The notes under the pieces are model-generated. The model saw only the letters and a program-made list of their open reading frames with translations, had not been told where the DNA came from and searched no databases. Of a stretch of 64,000 nucleotides of DNA, positions 1 to 12,100 are shown in pieces (the stretch's first letter is position 1; the number at the start of each line of letters is the position of its first letter). Origin of the DNA: Parelaphostrongylus tenuis (Eukaryota > Nematoda > Chromadorea > Rhabditida > Metastrongylidae); contig JAHQIW010000662.1 in NCBI GenBank assembly GCA_019055375.1, forward strand, positions 515,420 through 579,419, in the 5' to 3' direction. The translations under genes and the position numbers were made by a program.

Positions 1-96
1 TCCAAGTTACATTTCTTACTGCTTTCAAATTCATTAGTACTTTATTCTTGATTCGAAATTACTTGAAAGTTTTAGAAGGTTCAGTCTCCCAGTCAC

Positions 97-173
97 CTCT
101 CCCGCAGTGCATAGACGTGGTTCATTTGTACGATCGTTCAGAAGTGCAAATTGCTTTCGTGGACATCCATAAT
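97..173 (-). CDS. Exon 30: first half of a further lustrin-type repeat; gene continues off window
   Basis: It encodes [20 protein letters not shown] and LCTAGE, the first half of another repeat. It starts in phase 1 after CACATTTAG and ends in phase 0 at a GTGACT donor. The CP-x-GY-x-C and CC half must lie beyond position 1, so the window cuts the gene here. Confidence 0.78.
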
Positions 174-3100
174 CTAAATGTGAATCTATTAGTGAATGAA
201 CTGTTGACTTTGAGCGCCATTCCATTTGATTACCTTCTGAAATGGATTTGCTTCGAGGAATGAACTGGCTTCCACAACACTGATAATTTTGATTCATTAC
301 CGACCATTGACAACTATAGTCGTATGGGCAGGTGCTGCCTAAAAAACATACTAATCACACTCAGATTTTCAAAGCACAACGGATCTGACAATTTATGCTG
401 TAAGCCTTTCATGAGGTTTTTTATCGGCACTTATTCAGTGCAATACACGTGTTTCGGCCTTGCAGCCTCGCCAGTCGCGCGATGTCCCCGTGAAAGGCTA
501 AAAAATACATTACCAGATTGTACTGTTTTGAGCGAGGCGTGTAAAAAAGTCGAATAAGGAGGTACAACGGTTCTGTTCAACGATACGAATATGATGTTAA
601 AGGTTATCAATGGAATAAGGGCTTGATTGTTTTTGAGATTCCATTGACAGCGATTCACTGATTGGATTTGATTTGATGGAAAATGGTCACACTGAAAAAT
701 CATCGACCGAATAGCATACACAAAAATCTTTTGCACAACTGTCCAGCTTCAAAAATTTTCTAATCATCATGGCTGTAAGACGAAAGTATGGGGGGCATGA
801 GTTTAGAGGTAGAAAGCAGTGCACGTAAATTACCTGCTGGTTCAACCACGTTTTAGACCAGTAACCAAGTTTCCCTCCTAACATGATCGGAAGTTAGCAG
901 CAGGCCCGTCTGACGATAAGTTCCTCAACTACATAAGGTCTGGGACTACATTTTTGGAGAAGTGAAAATGTCTAAATTCTTTCTATTTTGACTGCAACTT
1001 GCTATTTTGACTGACATGATGTTATGGTATACCCAATATGTGGAGTGCTGTGCACAAACGTTTGCGTCAGCCGGGATTCGAACCCAGATCTCACTCTTTC
1101 CGGGAGCGTATGCTAACCGTTGCACGACCGACACTCGTTTTGCAAAGCATTCTTATTTACGCTATAAGTCAAAATAGAAAGAATTTCGACTGATTATCGA
1201 TATCCATTGTCTGTCAATACAAGTGGATTCAATGCCGATAGCGGCTGCCCCGCCAGACCGTCGACGGTTGGCTGTTGGTAGACAACGCGTTATAGCGTAA
1301 ATAGGTAGTGCAACGGTTAGCATACGCTCCTGGAAAGAAGTGAAAATGCTTCAACTCAAGCAAACTTAGATTGCAAAGGGAGTTAAAGTCCTTATGTAGT
1401 ACCGAACCTAAGCGCAGATCCGATGCTTTTCAATGACTAATGCGAATCAAAGAAAATAACTAAATGCCAAATATGCTGAATAAACGAAGTGCTGAGATCC
1501 GAAGAATAATGAAGTCTCTCCATTATATTTGAAATATTTCTAAGAAATGACTTATTGTTCTGATAACAAGCATGAGGAAGAAGGCTTATTAGGATCTGTA
1601 ATATCGGCACGGAGAAGTGGAATACGTGTTGGAGTCTCCTCTTATAGTGAGTATCCTTAAGCAATTTATTTCCTAGTCCTTTGTCTTCTCTATCTAAAAA
1701 CATTCCTAAATTTGACAGCCACTGTTATCGTCTTATAGAATGTAATCAACGTAGGCACTTTAACCCTGGAGAGGGTTTAGTGGATTTTTTCGCAAGAGAA
1801 AAGGCTGAGAGCATCGATCATTAATGAGAAGAGTTGGTAGAAGATGGACAAGAAGATGCAGGTACTGATGAAGTAGAATGATAGGAAGTGTCATTGATTT
1901 GTGTTAACCAGATCTGTTCGCGGTTGAACACCGCTTTTAATTCTAGTATTTGAAATTTCCATGTCAAAACATTTCTGCGAATAGCTGTTTTTTCAACCAC
2001 ACTTTTTGTGGTCAGAAATTCTGTCGGAATGATGACTAGCGCAGCAGTTGATACCCAAATTTTAATATTCGACAACATAAAAAGGTGTAGGGTAGGGATG
2101 GAAGTGGCGGTATGACATATATGTGGGAGACTTATGAAAGATTAAAACATGAGTAAAGTGGGTAGAAAAGTGGTTAGTGGTACAGTCCATCAGCAAGAAA
2201 GTTGTTGGTTCAGTCACCTCTCTAATGCTCTCTTACATTCCACGTAGAAACGCCTACCACAGCTTTCTCCAAGGTTATAATGAGAATCAATTCGGTAAAC
2301 ATCTTGCGACACTCATATTCATAACCAGTCTGAAATCTTTATTAAGCAGAGGAAGCAGCACGAGAAATGTTTGATAATCTTTGAGGAGGATGAATGCGTG
2401 AAAGCGAGTAGAGTGCAAGAAGTGCTGAGAACCGCAAAGTAGATGTGATGACACATCATGCGGAACATTATAAAAAAGATAATCCATCTGATACACGGAA
2501 TATATTGTAGTGCTAGTTATCGTTCATTCATTATCCGGAAGATACACCTACCCAGGAGCTGGTTCGAATCACCGTACCCTCCGAGCATCCTACAACTCCG
2601 AAAGGGTGAAGTTGAATCAAACTAGTCTGGGACCTACCTGATCACTTCCTCTAACTCACGTTAGACTTTTGAGCCCGACTCTCTCAGGACCTTAGGAAGA
2701 ATCCACCCCACCAGCACTCGGCGGTATTTTTTTACAATGGCAAAAATTTTTGAGCATCACCGAACTCTTGTAGGAGGTTCGATGACCTCTATAGAAGGAA
2801 CGAATCAAATACAAGAAGTGCTGGGATACGCAAAGTGATGCGGCTGACATCGGTTCATGTAGTAATAGTTTCATGAAAATAATATGACAGGCTAATATCT
2901 CTTTATGAGAAACAGTGTGTAAAGAAATAAAAGTGAAGTTGCTAATGAAGTGTTATCAACTCACCATTAACATCAAATGGATCACAGCTCTTCACCTCAT
3001 TGTCGACCGTGTAGACGATATAGCCAGGAGGGCAGCCGTCTGCAATAACTGATATGATTCGAGTAGTCAACTTTTGTGATAACTCCTTATTTTCATGCTA

Positions 3101-6100
3101 ACTGGAAATTGTATCTTCCTTCATCAAAACTTTGACTAGTCCGTCGATTTGGTAATCGTTATATTTTCGATTGTTTCACACTTCACTTAGAAGGTGCAGT
3201 CAGTAGCGTGCTATTAATAGAATAATTAGCCTGCAGAATGTTTTCGAATGACATTAAGTGTTGTTTAGTCCTAATTTTAAATTGTCATAACTCGTACCGG
3301 TCGTTATTTCGTTGTCTACGACAGCACAACAGAAATGGTTGTCTGTTTCAAGTTGCTGCCGACAAGTGAAGCCCTAGATTGTGCAAGAAAATAGAGACAG
3401 AAAGACGGAGAAAAACATGAACAAATTGTAGTTCTAAACAAGGTCGAAATTGTGCAACTAAAATTTCGGAGAAGATTTTCTACGTGGTACCATTTTTCGA
3501 TATAATTCGAACAATTATCCAGTTTTTTTTTTGAAAAGTTTGTACCTCTGGACAGAATCCATAACCTTCACTAAGGCATGTCGTCGGCATCTGTGTTCTT
3601 TCATCGATGTGAAATTCCGTTCCGGCAGGACAAATAGCTGTAAGTGCCAAGAGTTTAGTCCAGTAACTGCGTGGACAACACAATCACAAATTTTTTCAAA
3701 GTCCACGCTGATTCAATATTTATGGCTTTTACGAGATAGGACAACTAGGGAGAAAACTAAAGAAGCAAAAACGCCATTCACCATTCTGACTGCAGCAATA
3801 TCCTTGAAATGCGTTTGGAATGTCACTTTGACATGAGTACAACGGTGGACATCCGCTGCGACCATGGCCCATTTGGCACTGACCAAATCTCTTTTATGTT
3901 CTTCAATTTTGTAATCTAACAATAACTTTGCAGATTTGATCTTTTAGCACATTAGTCAATTTACAACATGGACACCAACGAAGATATCAGTGGTTTACAA
4001 AAAGGAGTTTGATTTAACAATGGGTAACCCCAAGGATTCTCAGATTTGCATTTGATTCTCGTGAGGTAATCTTTGCTGACCTGTAATGGTAGATGTGTAG
4101 CAGTGGAGTGAAAAAGAGCTCGTCCGAAAGGGCACAATTCTGAATATAGCCGTTAGGATAGGTATTTTGAGGTTATAAGTAAAGTATAGGTCATACGCTT
4201 CAAATACTGCTATCATGGTTGATGGTGTACCAGGAAAAAAGAAATTTATGTTAAAATAATATAAGGGTATTGACGGCAGACACACACTTCCACTAATACT
4301 GGCACAACAATAGTACTTGTGATTGGTGAGTGAAAATCGACATAGGTAACCAATTGGACATGTACTGTCGATCACGAGCGGACATTGACGAGGAGATGAG
4401 GTGGCCGAATCCATGTACACCTTTTCACCAGCTGGGCAAACACCTAAAAACTTCTTTTGTGTGATCAGGATAGAAACTTCATTATAACTATAGAAAATTT
4501 GCGAAATAATGACTTCACAGATAGAAGGAATGTGTATTCATCCTATGCTCAAAGCATAAAGTGAGAAAACTAAAACTGTGTTACAAACTTTAGAGGAGGG
4601 TTGATATAAGTCCAAAATCAAATCGTGAGCTTAATATCTGACTAGTGTACTGCAGTCGACAAAATTTTCTTATTCATAATAGACCTGTGGCCAAAGTGAT
4701 TGAGGAGGATAGTGCAGTGGTTAACCTTTTGGGAACCGCGTTGATTTCCTGCGCGGCGAGCGTAGGGTGTTATAATGACAATATGGTACTTTACTAATGA
4801 AATTTAGTTCTTTATCTCCACCAAACAGAATCTACCTTCCAGTAAAATGAAAAAAATAATAGAACGGACTTTGATAGGGCTATATACGGCTTAAATGTAC
4901 CAAAATGATCATAGAAGGTTGCGTTGTTTGTTAGAAATGATACTACACAATGCTACCTCATCGATAATTTGAAGAAACTCTCTAACATTGGTGGACTTTT
5001 ATAGAGTTGTAAAAGATACTTTGTTCTATTGTATAGCAGTTATTTCCCTGAATAACCGCTATTCTTCTTTTCGGTTATGCCTTTATCGCATGTCATCAAA
5101 TGTTTAATATTTCACTTATAGATAATCAACAAAATCAGGCAATGAGTCATGGCGACGCTTGGTGGCTTCGGCTAGCGGATGGACAGTTTTTTTTTTTGGT
5201 TGCAGCTGACATTCAACGGATTCCAGACAAGGGAGCGGACGAAAAACATGAAAGCGACGTTCGAGTGCCACGCCCCAGTGGCACTTTATTCGCCGTTTGA
5301 TCTCGTTGCTTGCTCGCTTTCCTCATCATTCTCTTGCATGATGAAGTTCTGCATCCTCTATTCGTTACTCTTGGCTCCGGTTCTTCCACTTTTGTAGGAC
5401 ATTTGTTCATCATAACCAAATCCATCCTGGTAACGATTCACTGTCACCTCCGCTCTTTATCCAGCCCATATCACGTCACGGAGTATCCTAATTCTTGCCG
5501 TATGATGTTGCAGATCTTTATTACTTTGTCGTCATAAAAAGTCTTATCGTTATTGTTTTCATATTATTTTGTAGTATCGTTATCGTGATGCTTATATTTT
5601 AAAGGGTTGTTTGTTGTGAGGATAAATCTCATCCTCAATTCCGCGTAGGCAGGCAAACTAAAGCCGAGTCAAAGAGCGGTACTCTATCGTAAAGTACACA
5701 ATCAATCACTCAACTACCACTGTGACTGATATAGTCTGACACAAAAGAGACGGACAAGTCATCTATGCATATTGATGATGGAGAATCACTAGAATACGAT
5801 ACTTCAAAAATGATTCATCGTTATTCCGGGAGTTTTGCTTAGAATAGGTAGAAGGAGACGAAGGAACTCAATATAGCTCCGACGGAGGCCTGGATGAAAA
5901 GGAAGTTAAAAGAAACCTTACCGACACAGAGGATGAGAACGACGATGAGTACGAACTTTCTCTGTGGATACTAAGCGCTAGACAACAGCCCAACAATAAT
6001 GTCAAATGCATGCACATTGGACAAGCGATGGCGGACACAAGCACTTCTATTGCATATCGAGAACTGGATAATAATCCCCTTATGAGAAGCAACGAGGGAA

Positions 6101-9100
6101 TCGCCAACAGAAGTGAGCGACCCGACAATGAACTTAAAGAACGCAACACGCTCATAACGAATTCGTCACACCACTAGCAATCAAGGCGGCAGAACAAGAA
6201 AACCCCTTCCCGTGGAAGAGACGTCGTAAAGCATTCATGCCATTTGAATGAGATAGGGATCCCGCGCGCTTCTTTTGCTGAGAGGTGGTATAGTTATTCC
6301 TCTGAATGACGCTATTCTCCTTTTCGGTTATGCTTTTATCGCATATCATCAAATGTTTACTACTTGTAGGAATCAGCAAAATCAGGCAATCAGTCATGAC
6401 GACGGCTAGTGGCTTCGGCTGGCGGATGGACAGTACTTTTTTGTTGCAGCTGGCATTCGAACGGATTCCAGACAAGGGAGCGGACGAATAAAACATGAAG
6501 ACGACGACCGAGGGTCACTCTCCCAGTGGCACTTTATTCGCCGTTTGATCTCGTTGCTTGCTCGCTTTCCTCATCATTCTCCTGTATGATTAAGTTCTGC
6601 ATCCACTATTTGCTACTCTCTGCTCCGGCTCTTCCACTTTTGTAGGACATTTGTAATCAAATCCATCTTACTAACGATTCATTGTCGCCTCTACTCTTTA
6701 TTCAGCCCATATCACGTCACGGAGTATCCTAACACTTGCCGTATGAAGTCGTAGATCTTTATTATTTTGTCGTCATACAAAGTCTTATCGTATTTTCAAA
6801 TCATTGTTGTAGTAACATTATTGTAATGTTGATATTTTATAGGTTGCCCGTTATAAGGATGAATCGGTACTCATCCGTTAGTCGAGCGCCACTTTGACCC
6901 CATGTAAACAACGTATTTCTTGGTCTTCTCCAATGTTCAAATAGTTGTTGGATAGCACAATTAAAGCAACTTGAGCGGTATATTCCTCTTAGAAAAGGCC
7001 TTGTTATTGCGCTGAAAAAGCAAAGATAGTATTTTGTTTCCCAATGAAAGATTTTTCGCTGACCAAGGCCTCTATCTAATGGTTTCAAGAACAGACGATA
7101 GATTAAATCTCAGAAATTGCAAAAATACTTCCGGTGTTTCTGACGAACTTCTTAATGCTTCATAAGAACCAAAAGAATACTGAGTTTCGCACACGGACGC
7201 ACAGGGGCATCTCAACCAAAAAGACTTTTTCAGAGCACATGCACAACATGAATCAATACTTCCAGCGCAATAACAAGGTCTCTTTGAAAGTGAAATATCT
7301 CTTCAGATTTTTTTGACCCAAGCTATCTATTGACTATTTAAACATTAACAACGATCAAAAAACACGTTTTTCCTAATGGATCAAAGTAAAGAGATAGTTT
7401 AAGTGACCCATTTTTTGCCAACTCCAGTCTTCTTTTGGCTGTTACAGAGTTATAACAGGTATATCATAAAACACAAATAAATTATTGAAATTCTTGAAAT
7501 TTGCTCTATCGATTGCGTAATGAAAATCAAAAGGGAAAACTTTGGTCAGCGAGAAATTTTTCAATGAGAAACATAATATTATTTCTGCTTTTTCAGCGCA
7601 ATAAGAAGGCCTTTTTCAGAATGGATTACACTTTTTGAATCCTTTTGATTTAAGCTATCGAATGGTGGTTTAGTCGTCTGAAACAATCGCAAAATCATCT
7701 TTCTTCAAAGGGTCGGAGTGGCGCTCAACTAACTGGTAGTACCGATAAATCTCATCCTCAACTTCCGCGTGGCAGGCAAATTAAGCCGAGTCAAGGAGCA
7801 GTACTCTATCGCAAAGTACACTTGCAAGCATTCAACTACCACTGCGACTGAAATATATTGTCTGATAAGTGCTGTTTTTTGTATTATCCACTTATGTTCT
7901 GCTATGAAAATTATTTCATTGCTGAAAGAGGAAATAATGCCAATGATTTCGCTTGAACGTAACACCTGAGAAGAGGAAAATCAGATGCTTGCGAAAAGGC
8001 CACAATTCGCGTCTTATCAAACAATTTCATGCTTTCTTATTTACATTTATTTATATTTCACTCATGTTTACGATTCATTTCCATACTCTTCAGTTGTGCG
8101 CACCCTCTTTCGGCCCCTTGAAAAAAACACGTTTTCTGACTTTTTCAAAGTCTTGGCAGCCTTTCGATAACTCAGGTCACATTAATTTTGGTGTACTTCA
8201 TTCTTTGAAAGCCTTCTTCACCTGGCGCTACGCGATCCATTCTATCTGCATAACAGAGTAGAGAATGCGCGTCGAGTGCGAAACCCCATATTTTTTGACT
8301 GCTACAGCGTACTAAGCACTCTTTCTCAAAAATTAAGTATTGGGTTGCAATTCTCAAGTTTAAGCCATCAAATGATCATTGACAATCTATTGGAAAAGTT
8401 TTGTCCAACGAAAGGGATCTTTCTTCATTCGTTTTTGGATAACCGAAAAGAACTGGACTTCTAGTGCGTTTTGACAGTCAAAGGAAGACTGGGTATCGTA
8501 AATTTGCGTCATTTCCATTATCCGCATCCCATTTCAACCTTTTAAAACACGTTTTCTGGAGTTCTGGCAATCATTTGATAGCTTTAATTTTTAAAGGATG
8601 ACCTCTTTGATGCGTTGTTACACTAAAAATAAAAATATGTTCTTCGCTTGAAAATTTTTTTTACTGGACAGAGCTTTTCTCCCAGGCTTTTAGTAACTAT
8701 TCCATATCACAAATATTGTAAACGTTGATGATGTATTCAAATGAATGGAAAGACTTCTGAATCGCCGTAGTAACAAAAAGTAAGTTAGATTTCGCGCAGC
8801 GCGACGCTACACCAAGCCACTGCGCTTTTTTGGTGCCAAGCTTGCAAAACCCAATCTTCTTCTGACTTGGGAGCGCACCAAGAAGTCCTTTTGGAAAACC
8901 AAGTACATCGTTGAGATTGTCTAAATCTGCATATCAAATGAAATTTAATCAAAGGTTCGAAGAAAAACCTTCGCTTGGGAAAATGCTTGAGTGTGATATA
9001 AAATTATAATTCTTTCTATTTTGACTGCCACTTGCAGTAGTATGATGTTATTAGTATACCCATTATGTGGAGTACTGTGCAAAAACGTTTGCGTCAGCCG

Positions 9101-12100
9101 GGATTCGAACCCAGATCTCACTCTTTCCGCTCTGATATAAAATTATATTTCCACTCTGACAGCGTAATGAGAAAGTAATTCTGAAAATGAACTACATCAA
9201 TAAAACTTTCGCTGTCTAATTATTCTTGAAACTTTGTAAAAAGGAGAAAGAAAACACGCTTTTTTTAAGCAGCTGGAGCAGGGTAGAGATAATGTAAAGT
9301 ACCGGATAATCTCTCAATTCCTAAATGGATGTAGGGTGTTGATTTTCTCGCTTTCACAAATGGCTTAGAAACCCTTTAGAAGTATTACAATATAAGTGCG
9401 TACCCATGCTGTCCGATCCACAGCAGACGTAGTTATGTGTGAGAGCATTCAATGTACATTGATAGTTCACCGGACAACTGTCTCTCATTCCCGCGTCGCA
9501 GAGAAACGGTCGATTGGTGTTCGGATCCTAGATATTATTAAATTACGAGATAAGTAGGAGTACGTTATGAGATAGTACAATGGTGCTATGACGTGGTTGA
9601 GAGAAAGGCGAGACAAGTGTCATCGTTGCTGTAATGGATGGCAGGTAAGTCTCAGCAAAGGGTAACCGTGGTTTTAAAATTCACTTGCGGTTCCGAGTTT
9701 TGCTCCTAGCTCAGTATTTTTGTATTAATATTTCACATCAATCTCTTCATGAAAGAATTAGACAGCAAGTAAAGATCACTACTTAGCGCTATATGACTTG
9801 AAGCTAAACAACTTACCATCTTTATTATTAGGTGGGAGTGATACTTCTAAATATCAGAAGTATTTGAAGAGGTACATTGCCGCTTTATCAACAAAGCAAC
9901 TTTCTAAGGGTTATAACAGTTGATGGTGCTACTCACCTTATATACAGTATCACCAGGATTGCAATTTGCGCTAAAACAGAAATTTTCGCATTCCACTCGT
10001 GTCTTGAACGAATTCAACGATGTGTCGCAGCCATTGGACGAGTACGGTGAGCAGTTTCGTAGCACAACATTGAAGTAAAACCTGCAAGGATGGTTAGTGC
10101 CTGATGAACGAATATCATTCAAAGCTTATATCTCGAAACAATTTCTCAGCATGAACACGAGAAGTTCTCAAATTTGTATATGCTTTTTTCCCACCTAATT
10201 GCGAATTTCATTGGGTCGTATGATTTATAACTGTATCGAAATGATATATCAGTATTCACCTTGTCTGGTTATTTCCACTGCCGCAGTTCGATACTTTTCC
10301 AAGCTGTGGTGCTATCGAACAGACATGCGCTATAAGAGTGTATAATAAAGTAATAAAAGAAAAAACTACGATCACCTGGTTTTTTCTCAGTTCCGCTAAT
10401 CAGAATCTATTTTTGATGTTAGGTTTCCTGAAAGCATACATGTAATCTAATTCTGACTGCAAAATAAGATCAAGGATAAAGAGATCGAAGGAGTTGCCGG
10501 ATAGAAAGAAGGCAGAATGGCCAAAAATATCCTGTTATAAGCGCCAAAATATTACAGATATCATCTGGACGTTGGATATGAGTAGTGCAACTGATGACAT
10601 CAGAATGAAATCAAAGAGTCATAAAAAGAAGCGCGCTTTGAGTGCTTTGTTGAACAGGATGTTGGGACGGACACGAAGAATGTGACCGTATATCGTGCCA
10701 AAAATAAAGCTTGTTTCTGAACGACATCGAGAGGGAGGAAGAAACCACAAAAAAAAACCGACTTTTTGTAGGACAGCATCGTTTGTGAATGGCTCCATTC
10801 GAATCCAGCTGAATGCATTCGTATCCACTTGGGCATGGATCCGCACTGGAACACGAGCGCATCGTTGAACTTGACCTCAGTGGAGTGCCTCCATATGGAC
10901 ACACTGCAGTACATCACAGAATGAGGTATTGTGACAGATTAAACATGATTGCAGGCGGAAATTTCTTGTAAAATGTTATTGGAAATGACCGCTCATTGAA
11001 TGCCACCAATCACCAAAAAGGCTGGAGTGGTATACCTGCAGTCGCTGGCAGACAAGAGGACACATAGGTACGCTGATGTAAGTGACTTACACGCGATCGG
11101 AAAAAAATTAGCTTCAAAGAACAGGCGTCTTTGCCGCTTCCAAAAGCAATCATTTCAAAAATAATTATACATATCACGGAAGACGTCGTTATATTGTAAA
11201 ATTTCACTATAAAAATTGCTAATGCTCGCAAAAAATCTCTACCTAGTCGTCGTTAAGCGATTCTTATCTTTCTCACCAGAAGAATTATGATTTTCGCATT
11301 GGCAGACTTTGAGAAAATAGCGTTCTTTGACGAAAGCACCATACGTAAAGTAAAAAGTACAAGGAAGATATCAAGAGTTTTCAGGCAAACATTTCTTCGA
11401 AACTTGACTAAGTAGAGAAAATTAGAGAAATAGAGGATTTGAGATGGTTTATATGTGGATACCAAAACTGAGGAAATGTTGGAAATGTCTCCGCCCGGTA
11501 TTGTTATGCGTGTAAAATCTTAATAAGTGAAGATAGGTTTTTATCTGTGCAATGATTTCTGAAAAATGTCGACAAAGTCTGAGAATGCAGGCATACCTGC
11601 GACTTCACAATAACTTTGACACTTCTCAAATGACGGAAAATTGTTCGAATTCCCATCGCACCCATGAAAGAGGAACGACTGGCATTCCTAAATAATTCTT
11701 TCACTGCTGAAGCTTTGCTTTCACTGAAACTTCAGCCCGCGTTGATGTTTCTTTTAAGTGACTTTTGCACTTGCTTTTTCACGAGAAAAACGAGATATAA
11801 ATGACCATTAATTTATATTCTCAACAACCTTCAACTTGGTGTTGTAGTAATAGCGATAACTAGAGCCGAATCCGCAGGCGATTCCTTTGTTCAGCTGGAG
11901 TGAACAGGTAAATGCTGAAATATCAACAAAGACATGAAACATTGATAAAATGTCGGAGAAAACTGCGGCCGGCTGACGAATCCATGAAATGCTGGGTTGG
12001 CCGAGAGATCGAGGCTTTAGAATTTGACTCCAGCTTTGGTCCTCATGTCTAGCACATAGAAAAACTCTTCTCATTCGGATCAACCACCGCAAGCAAAAGA

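Noticed and set aside
1031..1140. Possible genuine tRNA gene
   Set aside because: A and B box-like sequences are present, but the copies are diverged, paired head-to-head and flanked by common repeat ends. No good cloverleaf by eye.
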